Under the pieces are notes generated by a model. It did no database searches, was not told where the DNA came from, and was given only the letters and a program-made list of their open reading frames with translations. The position numbers were made by a program, and so were the translations under genes. This document shows positions 52,624-61,292 of a stretch of DNA of 64,000 nucleotides, piece after piece (within the stretch, counting starts at the first letter, position 1; every line of letters starts with the position of its first letter). The DNA is from Rhodovulum sp. ES.010 (GTDB taxonomy: Bacteria > Pseudomonadota > Alphaproteobacteria > Rhodobacterales > Rhodobacteraceae). The DNA lies in NCBI RefSeq assembly GCF_900142935.1, contig NZ_FSRS01000001.1, positions 3,512,501-3,576,500 on the forward strand, read 5' to 3'.

Positions 52624-52674
52624 GTCCGACAAAAGTCCGATGAAAGTCCGATGGAAGTCCGATGGAATTCCGAT
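52624..52674. repeat. 11-bp tandem repeat between priA and yeeE
   Basis: Four tandem 11-base units (GTCCGACAAAA, GTCCGATGAAA, GTCCGATGGAA, GTCCGATGGAA; 52624-52667) and a fifth degraded unit (to about 52674) fill the short gap between convergent priA and the transporter gene. One unit is about one helical turn. Confidence 0.85.
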
Positions 52675-52689
52675 CGCGGAAATCGCGCC

Positions 52690-53754
52690 TCAGACCGGCT
52701 TCGCCGCGCCCTTGGGCTGGTCGATCAGGTAGTCGGTCGCGATCCCCCCGATCCACATCGAGACCAGCGCAAGCCACATCGTGCCCGCGAAGATCGACGC
52801 CCCGGTGACGCCCGCGCCGATGGAACATCCGCCCGCCAGCATGCCGCCGAACCCCATCAGCGCCGCCCCGATCATCGCCTTGCGCATGTCGACTTCCTTC
52901 TCGAAGCCCTGGAATTTCAGCTCGCGCGTGACCCAGGCGGCGAGGAACGAGCCCAGGAACACGCCGGGCACGAGGCCGATGTCGAAATGCAGAAGCGCCG
53001 GCCTTTCCAGGAAGAACATCAAGGTGTTGGCCGACGGTCCGGTGAAGGTGATGCTCTCGATCGTGACCGGGTCGAAGCTGACCTGGGACAGCCCGAAGGT
53101 CAGCACCCAGCCCACCGCGACGGCAAAGCCCACGCCCGCGCCGAAGAACAGCTTGCGGAACGAGATGCGGTTGCGCCGCGCCATCCACAGCGCGACCGCG
53201 GCGAAGCCGACGCCCAGCAGCAGCCCGGCATGGTCCGGCAGGCCCGCCGCCGAGATCAGGTTCACGTTGCGCCCGCCCTCGGTGATCCAGAGCGCCGCCA
53301 GCGTGTCGCGCAGCGGCGACAGCCAGCCATGCAGGCTCATCTGCGCCAGGACCGCGAAGATCAGCCCCGACACGACCGACCGCAGGTTCCCCGTGGCCGC
53401 CAGCACCAGCAGCCGCCCCGGACAGCCGCGGGCCAGCACCATGCCCGCGCCGAAGATCAGCCCGCCGATGATCGCCCCGGAATAGGAGCCCGTCACCGCC
53501 ATCATCCGCGCCTCGTCCGACCGCATGAGTCCGCCGAGTTCGGCGCCCTGCACCCAGACCAGCGCGGTGGAAAAGCACAACAGCCACACCGCCATGCGCG
53601 GGCCCAGCGATCCGCGGGCGAATTCGACCGTCGAGGCGCGCAGGCAGAAGGCCGACCGTTGCGCCGCGACGCCGAAGATCACCCCGGTCATCAGACCGAA
53701 CAGCGCCGCGCTCGGCGCCTCGCCGATACGCTCCACGATCGCCAGGATGTCCAT
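52690..53754 (-). CDS. YeeE/YedE family transporter (thiosulfate/sulfur compound uptake)
   Basis: The 354-residue membrane protein has nine or more helices and the two repeated YeeE (DUF395) halves. Conserved cysteine motifs are GVAAQRSAFCLRA, LARGCPGRLLVL and LAGGCSIGAGVTG; in the thiosulfate importer YeeE/TsuA such cysteines line the path of the ion. The ATG at 53754 is preferred over far-upstream in-frame starts. An FNR-like box lies 59 bases upstream. Thiosulfate import would suit a photo- or lithotrophic lifestyle; this is inferred. Confidence 0.85.
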   Translation of the reverse strand: MDILAIVERIGEAPSAALFGLMTGVIFGVAAQRSAFCLRASTVEFARGSLGPRMAVWLLCFSTALVWVQGAELGGLMRSDEARMMAVTGSYSGAIIGGLIFGAGMVLARGCPGRLLVLAATGNLRSVVSGLIFAVLAQMSLHGWLSPLRDTLAALWITEGGRNVNLISAAGLPDHAGLLLGVGFAAVALWMARRNRISFRKLFFGAGVGFAVAVGWVLTFGLSQVSFDPVTIESITFTGPSANTLMFFLERPALLHFDIGLVPGVFLGSFLAAWVTRELKFQGFEKEVDMRKAMIGAALMGFGGMLAGGCSIGAGVTGASIFAGTMWLALVSMWIGGIATDYLIDQPKGAAKPV

Positions 53755-53813
53755 GACGCGTGTCTCCCATGCTCCCTGAGGCGTGGTCTTGCCCGTCATG
53801 CCGCGCCGGTGCA

Positions 53814-53827
53814 TTGATCTGGATCAG
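53814..53827. promoter_or_regulatory. FNR-type box between yeeE and the MFS transporter gene
   Basis: TTGATCTGGATCAG has the FNR/FnrL pattern TTGAT-N4-ATCAA with one mismatch in the last base. It lies about 60 bases from the YeeE ATG and 80 bases from the MFS ATG; the spacing fits activation of the transporter on the minus strand. Confidence 0.6.
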
Positions 53828-53907
53828 TGAAGACCGTGCGCATCCGGCGCGCGCCCTGTGCGCAGAATGCCCTCGCCAAGGCCCGGGGCCGGGGCTATGG
53901 GAAGGCG

Positions 53908-55155
53908 ATGCGCCCCCAGTTCCGCCTCGTGCCCATGGCGCTTGACGACGCCCGCGACCTGCCTTTCTGGCGGCGGCCTGTCGCGCTGCTGTTCGTGATG
54001 GCCTTCGCGATGCCGGTGGCGTTCGCCACCTGGTCGGCGCTTCTGAACAACTTCGTCATCGAGGTCGCGGATTTCGACGGGGTCGATATCGGCTGGCTGC
54101 ACACCGTGCGCGAGGTGCCCGGCTTCCTCGCCGTGGGGGTGATCGCGCTGATCATCTTCATCCGCGAGCAGGTGCTTGGCATCGTGTCGCTGATGATGCT
54201 TGGGGTGGCGACGGCGGTGACCGCCTTCTTTCCCAGCCTTGGCGGGCTGTTGGCGGTTACGCTGCTCAGTTCGATCGGCTTCCACTATTTCGAGACGGTC
54301 AACCAGTCGCTGCAACTGCAATGGATCGACAAGGACCGCGCGCCCCAGACGCTGGGCTGGCTGGTGGCGGCGGGGTCCGCCGCCTCGCTCCTGGCCTATG
54401 GGCTCTTGGTGGTGACGTGGAAGGCGTTCGACCTTTCCTATGCCTTTGTCTACCTGGCCGCGGGCGGGTTCACGGCGCTCGTCGCGCTCATCTGCCTGTT
54501 CGCCTATCCGCAGTTCGAGGCGCCGAACCCGCAGGTCAAGCGGCTGATCCTGCGCCGGCGCTACTGGCTGTATTACCTGCTGCAGTTCATGTCGGGCGCC
54601 CGGCGGCAGATCTTCGTGGTCTTCGCCGCCTTCATGATGGTCGAGAGGTTCGGCTTCGAAGTCCATGAAGTCACGGCGCTTTTCCTCATCAACTTCCTGG
54701 CCAACATGGCCTTCGCCCCGCTGATGGGCCGGGCGGTGGCGAAATGGGGCGAACGCCGGGCGCTGGCCTTCGAGTATGTCGGGCTGATCGTCGTCTTCCT
54801 GGCCTATGGGGGCATCTATTTCTTCGGCTGGGGCGTCGTGCTGGCCGCCTCGCTCTACGTGATCGATCACCTGTTCTTCGCGCTGGCCTTCGCGCTGAAA
54901 ACCTATTTCCAGAAGATCGCCGACCCCGGCGACATCGCGCCCACCGCCGCCGTCGCCTTCACCATCAACCATATCGCCGCGGTCTTTTTGCCTGCGCTGT
55001 TGGGCTATCTCTGGGTGAGCTCGCCCGGTGCGGTCTTCACACTGGCCGCGGCGATGGCAGGCGCCTCGCTGATGCTGGCCCTGATGATCCCGCGCCACCC
55101 AGCGCCCGGCAACGAGACGATCCTCGCCGGTCTCGTCGCCACGCCGGCGGAATAG
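53908..55155 (+). CDS. MFS transporter
   Basis: The 415-residue integral membrane protein has twelve predicted helices in two six-helix halves, with a charged central loop (YPQFEAPNPQVKRLILRRRYWLYYLL) and LMGRAVAKWGERRALAFEYVG, the usual MFS cytoplasmic loop in the second half. I do not recognise the substrate class. The ATG at 53908 is chosen because residues upstream lack a membrane or conserved pattern. It diverges from the YeeE gene across an FNR-like box. Confidence 0.82.
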   Translation: MRPQFRLVPMALDDARDLPFWRRPVALLFVMAFAMPVAFATWSALLNNFVIEVADFDGVDIGWLHTVREVPGFLAVGVIALIIFIREQVLGIVSLMMLGVATAVTAFFPSLGGLLAVTLLSSIGFHYFETVNQSLQLQWIDKDRAPQTLGWLVAAGSAASLLAYGLLVVTWKAFDLSYAFVYLAAGGFTALVALICLFAYPQFEAPNPQVKRLILRRRYWLYYLLQFMSGARRQIFVVFAAFMMVERFGFEVHEVTALFLINFLANMAFAPLMGRAVAKWGERRALAFEYVGLIVVFLAYGGIYFFGWGVVLAASLYVIDHLFFALAFALKTYFQKIADPGDIAPTAAVAFTINHIAAVFLPALLGYLWVSSPGAVFTLAAAMAGASLMLALMIPRHPAPGNETILAGLVATPAE

Positions 55156-55222
55156 GGCGCCGCGCCCCTGTGCAAGGCGGCCGCGCGCCCTAGCTTTCGG
55201 GCCAAAGCACAAGGAGTGATGC

Positions 55223-55876
55223 ATGTTTTCCTTTCTCACGTCGCGCAAGACCGACATGGTGGCCGAGTCCGAGGCCCTGCCGGGCCGTCCCGATCCGATG
55301 CCGACCGCCGAGACGCATCACGTCTTCGACCGGCCGCTGAAGGCGCCGGTGCCCGAGGGCATGGAGGAGGCGGTGTTCGGCATGGGCTGTTTCTGGGGCG
55401 TCGAGCGGCTGTTCTGGAAACTGCCGGGCGTCTGGATGACGGCGGCGGGCTATGCCGGGGGCTACACGCCGAACCCCACCTACGAGGAGGTCTGTTCGGG
55501 GCGCACCGGCCACACCGAGGCGGTGCATGTCGTCTACGATCCGTCCGAAATATCCTATGACCGTCTGCTGCGCACCTTCTGGGAGGGGCACGACCCCACC
55601 CAGGGCATGCGCCAGGGCAACGACCGGGGCACGCAGTACCGCTCGGCGATCTACACCTACACCGAGGCCCAGCAGGCGGCCGCGGAGAGCAGCCGCGCCG
55701 CCTATCAGGAGCGGCTGGAGGCCGCGGCGCGCGGCAAGATCACCACCGAGATCCGGCCGGCGCCGCCGTTCTACTACGCGGAAGGCTATCACCAGCAGTA
55801 TCTTGCGAAGAATCCGGGCGGCTATTGCGGGCTCGGCGGCACCGGGGTCAGTTGTCCGACCGGCGCCAACGCTTGA
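55223..55876 (+). CDS. msrA: peptide-methionine (S)-S-oxide reductase MsrA
   Basis: The 217-residue enzyme repairs oxidised methionine. Catalytic motif [13 protein letters not shown] is at about 53-65, [26 protein letters not shown] follows, then [26 protein letters not shown] and the resolving cysteines near the C-terminus ([12 protein letters not shown]). An N-terminal extension of about 45 residues resembles the long MsrA form of E. coli. AAGGAG lies upstream of the ATG. Confidence 0.96.
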   Translation: MFSFLTSRKTDMVAESEALPGRPDPMPTAETHHVFDRPLKAPVPEGMEEAVFGMGCFWGVERLFWKLPGVWMTAAGYAGGYTPNPTYEEVCSGRTGHTEAVHVVYDPSEISYDRLLRTFWEGHDPTQGMRQGNDRGTQYRSAIYTYTEAQQAAAESSRAAYQERLEAAARGKITTEIRPAPPFYYAEGYHQQYLAKNPGGYCGLGGTGVSCPTGANA

Positions 55877-55928
55877 CCGGGGCCGGGGCGGGGGCTATCG
55901 CCGGGCCAGCCCAGCAGGAGCCCGCCCC

Positions 55929-56804
55929 ATGCCCACCTTTACCGCGCTCACGACCCTGACCGGCAAGACCCCTGCCGAGGCACTGGGTGCGGCCATGGAA
56001 CGGCTGGACCCCGCACCGACCGGCGTGGGCGTGTTCGAGATCGAGGACGGCTCGGGCCTGTGGGAGGTGGGCGGCTATTTCACCGAGGCGCCCGATGCCG
56101 CCGGGCTCGCGCTGCTGGCCGCGATGCACGGGGCGGCAGATTTCGCGGTGTCCGAACTGCCCGAGACCGACTGGGTCGCAAAGGTCCGGCGCGAGCTTGC
56201 GCCGGTCGAGGCGGGCCGTTTCTTCGTCTATGGCAGCCATGATGCCGACCGCGTGCCCGAGGGCCGTCTCGCGCTGCTGATCGAGGCGTCGATGGCCTTC
56301 GGAACGGGACATCACGGCACGACGCAGGGGTGTCTCACCGCGCTCGACCGGCTGGCGGAAGAGGGCGTCGCCCCGCGCGCCGTCGCCGATATCGGCTGCG
56401 GGACGGCGGTGCTGGCCATGGCGGCCGCGCGGCTCTGGGACGTGCCGGTGTTGGCCTCCGACATCGACCCGGTCGCGGTCGAGGTGGCCGAGGCCAACGC
56501 CGCCGCGAACGGTCTTCGGGGACGGGTGCGGTGCCTCGAGGCCGCGGGCTTCGACCATCCCGACCTGGAAGATGCGGCCCCCTACGACCTCGTCTTCGCG
56601 AACATCCTCAAGGCGCCGCTGCTTGCGCTGGCCCCCGACATGGCGGCGCGAATCACCCCCGGCGGGCACGCGATCCTGTCTGGCCTCCTGATCGACCAAG
56701 GCGCCGAGGTGACGGCGCGCTATGCCGAAAACGGCCTGATTGTCCGCGAGGCGATCGAAATCGGCGAATGGATGACGCTCTGTCTCCGGAAAACCGCCGG
56801 TTAG
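55929..56804 (+). CDS. prmA: ribosomal protein L11 methyltransferase
   Basis: The 291-residue SAM enzyme trimethylates ribosomal protein L11. The N-terminal substrate domain (about 1-100) carries an acidic GVGVFEIEDGSGLWEVGGYF. The catalytic domain has the linker MAFGTGHHGTTQGCL, SAM motif I VADIGCGTAVLAMAAARLW and motif IV DLVFANILKAPLLALAP (N-I-L-x5-L signature). It is followed by a short transmembrane protein gene on the same strand. Confidence 0.92.
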   Translation: MPTFTALTTLTGKTPAEALGAAMERLDPAPTGVGVFEIEDGSGLWEVGGYFTEAPDAAGLALLAAMHGAADFAVSELPETDWVAKVRRELAPVEAGRFFVYGSHDADRVPEGRLALLIEASMAFGTGHHGTTQGCLTALDRLAEEGVAPRAVADIGCGTAVLAMAAARLWDVPVLASDIDPVAVEVAEANAAANGLRGRVRCLEAAGFDHPDLEDAAPYDLVFANILKAPLLALAPDMAARITPGGHAILSGLLIDQGAEVTARYAENGLIVREAIEIGEWMTLCLRKTAG

Positions 56805-56862
56805 GCCGCAATTTCGCCCTTTTTTCCCCGCATTATCGACACAGTGGGGAAGGAAGAGGGCC

Positions 56863-57213
56863 ATGTACGATCCTCAGTACGAACAGTTCCGCGGCCGCCT
56901 GGAAAGGCTTGAGCGCATGCATCGCCGCGGCTACGGCTTCGAGGCGACGGGTACGATCGGCCGGTCCTATTACCGGAGCCGCTCGACCCTTCGCCTGCCG
57001 CTGTGGCGCTCGCTCGGAATGATCGCTCTGGCGGTGATCGTGGTGAAGGCGCTGATCCTCGCGCAGATCGGCCCGGCGGATTACACCCTGCGCCTCGAAC
57101 GGGCTGCCGGCGATTCGCTCGTGCAGCAGGTCTCGACCTACATCATGCAGATCGACCCGATTACCGAATGGATGGCGGGCGAGTTGCGCACGCTGTTCGG
57201 TGCGCTGGGCTGA
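56863..57213 (+). CDS. conserved hypothetical single-pass membrane protein
   Basis: The 116-residue protein begins with a basic cytoplasmic segment (FRGRLERLERMHRRGYGFEATG), has one membrane helix (LGMIALAVIVVKALILAQIG, about 52-71) and an extracytoplasmic C-terminus with VSTYIMQIDPITEWMAGELR. The family is not one I can name, though the sequence looks like a conserved gene. It follows prmA, and GGGGAAGGAAGAGG precedes the ATG. It converges on the DUF1127 gene across a terminator hairpin. Confidence 0.65.
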   Translation: MYDPQYEQFRGRLERLERMHRRGYGFEATGTIGRSYYRSRSTLRLPLWRSLGMIALAVIVVKALILAQIGPADYTLRLERAAGDSLVQQVSTYIMQIDPITEWMAGELRTLFGALG

Positions 57214-57262
57214 ACCGCGCAACCGCCGGCTTTCGCGAGGTCGGCGTGGTCTCCGAACAGAC

Positions 57263-57299
57263 AAAAGCGGCCGTGCCCGTCCGGGGGGCGCGGCCTTTT
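57263..57299. terminator. bidirectional terminator
   Basis: AAAAG(C)GGCCG and CGGCCTTTT pair over nine bases with one bulged C around a G+C-rich loop. T-runs exist on both strands, fitting the convergent genes on either side. Confidence 0.65.
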
Positions 57300-57359
57300 C
57301 CGTGGTCACGGCGTCGGCCGGCCCGGCACTCGAGGGGGATGCGCCGGGCCGGGCCGAAC

Positions 57360-57563
57360 TTAGCCGGCAATACGCTCGATATCGCCGCGCGACAGCCCGA
57401 TATCGTCGAGCTCCCGGTCGCTGAGCCGGGACAGGGCGTGGCGCGTGACGCGGGCATCGTTCCAGGCGGCAAGCCGTCCGAGCAGGTCGGGCAGGATGCG
57501 GTGCAGATGTCCTTCGAAGACGCGGCAGTCGAGGTCGGGGCGGGTCATGTTCTGAACGGCCAT
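57360..57563 (-). CDS. DUF1127 domain-containing protein
   Basis: The 67-residue protein has the C-terminal DUF1127 signature RHALSRLSDRELDDIGLSRGDIERIAG. Small DUF1127 proteins in alphaproteobacteria are stress- and RNA-metabolism-linked (CcaF1-type) and often come from transcripts that also yield small RNAs. The ATG at 57563 has AAGGAC upstream; a start at 57590 would add nine residues. No partner gene is adjacent. Confidence 0.88.
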   Translation of the reverse strand: MAVQNMTRPDLDCRVFEGHLHRILPDLLGRLAAWNDARVTRHALSRLSDRELDDIGLSRGDIERIAG

Positions 57564-57874
57564 CTCAGGGGTCCTTCTGCGGTCGGGCAATGGGGTTTTA
57601 TCGTCTCATGATCTCGCAGCTAGGCTTCGGATTCGTGTATCGCAAGGCAGTTATTTCGCATGGAACTCATGCACCGGGCGCATGTCGCGCCGATCCGCTA
57701 ACGCTCTGTTACCGAATGAAAAACTATGCACGCGGAGATGTCGTTTTCAGGCTTCTGCGTGACGGATTCAGGCACCTTTCCCCCGCCCGCCGCCGTTCCG
57801 GCTTCCGCGCCGCATCGGCGGATTGATGCTGGTCGGTGTTCGCTTTTCGTGCTACTGCGTCCGAAAAGACACAA
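57564..57874. other. intergenic region between DUF1127 and ruvC
   Basis: About 310 bases without a convincing gene. The part near 57600-57730 is less G+C-rich and probably holds the promoter of the DUF1127 gene. The right end carries a degenerate LexA-like site before ruvC. A 78-codon frame on the plus strand (57590-57826) has no protein-like features. Confidence 0.6.
57838..57852. promoter_or_regulatory. degenerate LexA-like site upstream of ruvC
   Basis: GTTC-N7-GTGC differs by one base from the alphaproteobacterial LexA box GTTC-N7-GTTC and lies 22 bases before the ruvC ATG. The ruv genes are SOS-induced in many bacteria, so the site is worth noting, but one mismatch in the core makes it weak. 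Confidence 0.35.
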
Positions 57875-58396
57875 ATGAGCGGGGCGCGCATGCGTGTTCT
57901 GGGGGTCGATCCCGGTCTTCGCAGCACCGGCTGGGGCGTGATCGAGCAGGAAAACGGGCGACTCGCCCATGTCGCGAACGGGATATGCGCCTCGACGGGG
58001 GCGACCCTGGCCGAGCGCCTGCTGTCTCTCCACGACCAGTTGGCAGAGATCGTCGCGCGCCACGCGCCCGATGCCGCGGCGGTCGAGCAGACCTTCGTGA
58101 ACCGGGACGGGGCAGGGACCCTCAAGCTCGGCCAGGCACGGGGGATCGCGCTTCTGGTGCCGGCGCGGGCGGGACTCGCGGTCGGCGAATACGCCCCCAA
58201 TGCGGTCAAGAAGGCGGTGGTCGGGGTCGGCCATGCCGACAAGTGCCAAATCGACCACATGGTGCGCCTGCAATTTCCCGGCATCGAGATCGCGGGTGCG
58301 GACGCGGCCGATGCGCTGGCGGTCGCGCTGTGTCACGCGTTTCACCTGTCCGCGGGCGGGCGGCTGGCGGCGGCGCTGGCAAGGGCGGGCGCATGA
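57875..58396 (+). CDS. ruvC: Holliday junction resolvase RuvC
   Basis: The 173-residue endonuclease cuts Holliday junctions. Catalytic acidic residues lie in [17 protein letters not shown] (first Asp), [22 protein letters not shown] (Glu) and [13 protein letters not shown] (paired Asp near the end). A second ATG five codons on is also possible. It overlaps ruvA by four bases (ATGA), opening the standard ruvCAB cluster. Confidence 0.96.
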   Translation: MSGARMRVLGVDPGLRSTGWGVIEQENGRLAHVANGICASTGATLAERLLSLHDQLAEIVARHAPDAAAVEQTFVNRDGAGTLKLGQARGIALLVPARAGLAVGEYAPNAVKKAVVGVGHADKCQIDHMVRLQFPGIEIAGADAADALAVALCHAFHLSAGGRLAAALARAGA

Positions 58397-59061
58397 TCGG
58401 GCGGATCGCGGGGCGGCTGGTCCATCGCGGTCCCGACCACGTGATGGTCGACGTGGGCGGGGTTGGCTACATCGTCCACGTCTCGGACCGCACCCTGGCC
58501 GCGTTGCCCGGCCCGGGAGAGGCGGTGGCGCTGTTCACCGACCTGCTGGTGCGCGAGGACCTGCTCCAACTCTACGGGTTTCCCACGCTCATGGAGCGGG
58601 AATGGCACCGGCTGTTGATGGGCGTGCAGGGGATCGGCGCCAAGGCGTCGATGGCGATCCTTGGCACGCTGGGGGCCGAGGGGGTCGGCCGCGCGGTGGC
58701 GCTGGGCGACTGGGCGGCGATCAAGGCCGCGCCCGGGGTGGGCCCGAAGATCGCCCAGCGCGTCGTGAACGAACTGAAGGGCAAGGCGCCGGCGGTGATG
58801 GCGGCGGGCGCCAGCCTCGACGAGGTCGTGACCGAGACGCCGGTCTCGCAGGACGCCGCGGCGGACACATCGCGCCGGTCCGCCCCGCGGCCGGCGCCCT
58901 CGGCGACCGCCCAGGCCGAGGCCCTGTCGGCGCTGGGCAACCTCGGCTATGCTCCGGGCGAGGCCGCCGAAGCGGTGGCCCGCGCCGCCGGCGAGGCGCC
59001 GGAGGCCGAGACGCCGGCGCTGATCCGCGCCGCCCTGAAACTGCTGGCGCCAAAGGGCTAG
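58393..59061 (+). CDS. ruvA: Holliday junction branch migration protein RuvA
   Basis: The 222-residue DNA-binding subunit of the RuvAB motor has the N-terminal OB fold [31 protein letters not shown], helix-hairpin-helix motifs [21 protein letters not shown] and [20 protein letters not shown], and a C-terminal RuvB-contact domain ([20 protein letters not shown]). It overlaps ruvC and lies three bases before ruvB. Confidence 0.96.
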   Translation: MIGRIAGRLVHRGPDHVMVDVGGVGYIVHVSDRTLAALPGPGEAVALFTDLLVREDLLQLYGFPTLMEREWHRLLMGVQGIGAKASMAILGTLGAEGVGRAVALGDWAAIKAAPGVGPKIAQRVVNELKGKAPAVMAAGASLDEVVTETPVSQDAAADTSRRSAPRPAPSATAQAEALSALGNLGYAPGEAAEAVARAAGEAPEAETPALIRAALKLLAPKG

Positions 59062-59064
59062 ACC

Positions 59065-60093
59065 ATGACAGAGCCCGATCCGACCCTGCGCCCGGACAAG
59101 CGCCCCGAGGATGCGGACCGGGCGCTGCGGCCCGAGACCCTGGACGAGTTCATCGGCCAGGCCGAGGCGCGCGCCAATCTGCGCGTCTTCCTGCAAAGCG
59201 CCCGCCAGCGGGGCGAGGCGATGGATCACGCACTGTTCCACGGCCCCCCGGGCCTCGGCAAGACCACGCTCGCCCAGATCGTCGCGCGCGAATTGGGCGT
59301 GAATTTCCGCATGACCTCCGGCCCGGTTCTGGCCAAGGCGGGCGATCTGGCCGCGATCCTGACCAACCTGGAGGCGCGCGACGTTCTCTTCATCGATGAG
59401 ATCCACCGGCTGAACCCGGCGGTCGAGGAGGTGCTTTATCCCGCGCTCGAGGATTTCGAACTGGACCTCGTGATCGGCGAGGGGCCGGCGGCGCGTACCG
59501 TGCGGATCGAGCTGCAACCCTTCACGCTGGTCGGTGCCACCACGCGGCTCGGCCTGCTGACAACGCCCTTGCGCGACCGGTTCGGCATTCCCGTGCGGCT
59601 GCAATTCTACACCGACGCGGAACTGGAACAGATCGTCTCGCGCGGGGCGCGTCTGATGGGCGTGCCCGCCGATGCGGACGGGCTGGCCGAGATTGCGCGG
59701 CGCGCGCGCGGCACGCCCAGAATCGCCGGGCGGCTGTTGCGCCGGGTGGTCGATTTCGCGCTGGTCGAGGGCGACGGTCGGATCACCCGTGCGGTGGCCG
59801 ACCACGCGCTGACCCGGATGGAGGTGGACGCGATGGGCCTGGACGGGGCGGACCGCCGCTACCTGCGGCTGATCGCCGAGAACTACGTGGGCGGCCCGGT
59901 CGGCATCGAGACGCTGTCGGCGGCGCTGTCGGAAGCGCGCGATGCGCTGGAGGAGGTGATCGAGCCCTACCTGTTGCAACAGGGGCTGATCCAGCGCACG
60001 CCGCGCGGGCGGATGCTGGCGCCGAAGGCCTGGACGCATCTCGGCCTTGCCCCGCCGCGCCCGCCGGGGCAGGGCACCCTGTTCGACGGATGA
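59065..60093 (+). CDS. ruvB: Holliday junction branch migration ATPase RuvB
   Basis: The 342-residue AAA+ ATPase drives branch migration. [12 protein letters not shown] opens it, Walker A is [15 protein letters not shown], Walker B is [14 protein letters not shown], sensor 1 is [20 protein letters not shown] with the arginine finger region, and the C-terminal winged helix has [18 protein letters not shown]. Length is normal. Confidence 0.97.
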   Translation: MTEPDPTLRPDKRPEDADRALRPETLDEFIGQAEARANLRVFLQSARQRGEAMDHALFHGPPGLGKTTLAQIVARELGVNFRMTSGPVLAKAGDLAAILTNLEARDVLFIDEIHRLNPAVEEVLYPALEDFELDLVIGEGPAARTVRIELQPFTLVGATTRLGLLTTPLRDRFGIPVRLQFYTDAELEQIVSRGARLMGVPADADGLAEIARRARGTPRIAGRLLRRVVDFALVEGDGRITRAVADHALTRMEVDAMGLDGADRRYLRLIAENYVGGPVGIETLSAALSEARDALEEVIEPYLLQQGLIQRTPRGRMLAPKAWTHLGLAPPRPPGQGTLFDG

Positions 60094-60135
60094 CCTCATT
60101 GCTCTCGTCCGGCCGCGCCGCTAAGGCGGTGCCAT

Positions 60136-60157
60136 GAGTATTTGGGCCAAGAAGAAG
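60136..60157 (+). repeat. dispersed 22-nt intergenic element, copy 5
   Basis: Identical over 22 bases to the complement of 15557-15578 (GAGTATTTGGGCCAAGAAG plus three bases). It lies in the 72-base gap after ruvB, immediately before the ribosome-binding region of the next gene. Confidence 0.7.
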
Positions 60158-60165
60158 GTGCCGGG

Positions 60166-60792
60166 ATGACGTCCGACGCGGTCGAGGCCCTGTTCACGCG
60201 CGCGGACGGCGCCTATCTGTTCGCGCGCTGGGGCCGGCCCATCGCGCCGGTGGTCTTCGGCGTGACCGACGAGACGCTCGCCACCGTCAAGGGCGCCTGC
60301 GAGGCGGTGGCGGCGCTGGCGAGCCACGAGCTTGCCGAAACCGACCCGGAACTGGGCGCGAACCTGATGGTCTTCTTCTTCCGCGACTGGGCGGAGCTTG
60401 CGCAGGTGCCCGATCTCGACCGGCTGGTGCCAGACCTTGGGCCACTGGTCGACCGGCTCGGGGCGGCGGGGGCCAACCAGTACCGCTTCTTCCGGTTCGA
60501 CGCGGCGGGCGGCATCAAGGCGGCCTTCGTCTTTGTCCGCATGGATGACGAACTGGCCGGGCTGCCGGCCGAGACCATCGCGCTGAACCAGATGGTCCAG
60601 ACGATCCTGCTGTGGTCCGACACCGCCTTCACCGATCAGAGCCCGCTCGCCCGCACGCCGGAGGGCACGCTGGTCCTGCGCCCGGAGATCGCGGACGTGA
60701 TCCGAGCGGGCTATGACCCGGTGATGCCGGTGATGGCGGACGATCGGGCCCATGCGCTGCGGCTGGCGGCGCGGATGAGGGGTGTGCAATGA
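60166..60792 (+). CDS. conserved hypothetical protein between ruvB and ybgC
   Basis: The 208-residue cytoplasmic protein has no signal or membrane segment. Features are LFTRADGAYLFARWGRPIAPVVFGV, MVFFFRDWAELAQVPDLDRLVP, YRFFRFDAAGGIKAAFVFVRMD and LNQMVQTILLWSDTAF. It looks like a conserved rhodobacterial gene of unknown function located with the ruv and tol genes. The stop overlaps ybgC (ATGA), so it is co-translated with the thioesterase. The ATG at 60166 follows a GCCGGG site that is only weakly SD-like. Confidence 0.7.
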   Translation: MTSDAVEALFTRADGAYLFARWGRPIAPVVFGVTDETLATVKGACEAVAALASHELAETDPELGANLMVFFFRDWAELAQVPDLDRLVPDLGPLVDRLGAAGANQYRFFRFDAAGGIKAAFVFVRMDDELAGLPAETIALNQMVQTILLWSDTAFTDQSPLARTPEGTLVLRPEIADVIRAGYDPVMPVMADDRAHALRLAARMRGVQ

Positions 60793-61184
60793 CCCACCGT
60801 TTCCAGTGCCGCGTTTATTACGAAGACACCGACCTCGCCGGGATCGTCTATTACGCCAACTACCTGAAATTCATCGAGCGCGCGCGCAGCGAGTGGGTGC
60901 GGGAGCTGGGAGTGGACCAGGTGCGGCTCAAGGCCGAGCACGGCCTCGTCTTCGCCGTGCGCCGGGTCGAGGCGGATTACTTGGCTCCCGCGCGGTTCGA
61001 CGACCTTCTGACGGTCGAGACCGATGTCGCGCAGGTCACGCCCGCGCGGCTCATTCTCGACCAGCGGGTGCTGCGCGCGGGGGCCGTGCTGTTCACCGCC
61101 GGCGTGACCGTCGTCGCCCTCGGGGCGGCCGGGCGGCCCGTGCGGCTTCCGGCAGAGTTCCGCCAATCGCTGCAGACCGACTGA
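60789..61184 (+). CDS. ybgC: tol-pal system-associated acyl-CoA thioesterase
   Basis: The 131-residue hotdog-fold thioesterase has the YbgC signature CRVYYEDTDLAGIVYYANYLKFIERARSEW-type opening with the catalytic Asp in YYEDTD, then DFDDL-like DYLAPARFDDLLTVETD. It hydrolyses short acyl-CoA thioesters or acts on phospholipid intermediates and is normally the first gene of the tol-pal cluster, as here. A 100-base gap with a promoter separates it from tolQ. Confidence 0.93.
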   Translation: MTHRFQCRVYYEDTDLAGIVYYANYLKFIERARSEWVRELGVDQVRLKAEHGLVFAVRRVEADYLAPARFDDLLTVETDVAQVTPARLILDQRVLRAGAVLFTAGVTVVALGAAGRPVRLPAEFRQSLQTD

Positions 61185-61211
61185 GCGCCGCCGCGCGCTG
61201 ACGCGGTTGTG

Positions 61212-61241
61212 TTGGCAATCCCCCTAAAAACCGCGTAAACT
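61212..61241 (+). promoter_or_regulatory. putative tolQ promoter
   Basis: TTGGCA (61212-61217) and TAAACT (61236-61241) are 18 bases apart, in the only sizable gap of the cluster, about 50 bases before the tolQ ATG. It would allow tolQRAB to be made independently of ybgC. Confidence 0.45.
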
Positions 61242-61292
61242 CCGGTGTAACAAGGGCCGGAGAACAACGGCCACCACAGGCGAGCAGGCATA

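Noticed and set aside
57590-57826. A 78-codon frame between DUF1127 and ruvC
   Set aside because: No ribosome binding site, no domain or hydrophobic pattern, and it crosses the probable promoter regions.
60131-60163. A start codon reading MSIWAKKK over the dispersed element before the gene at 60166
   Set aside because: The same reading appears at the unrelated copy near 15578, so it is a property of the repeat, not a conserved protein start.
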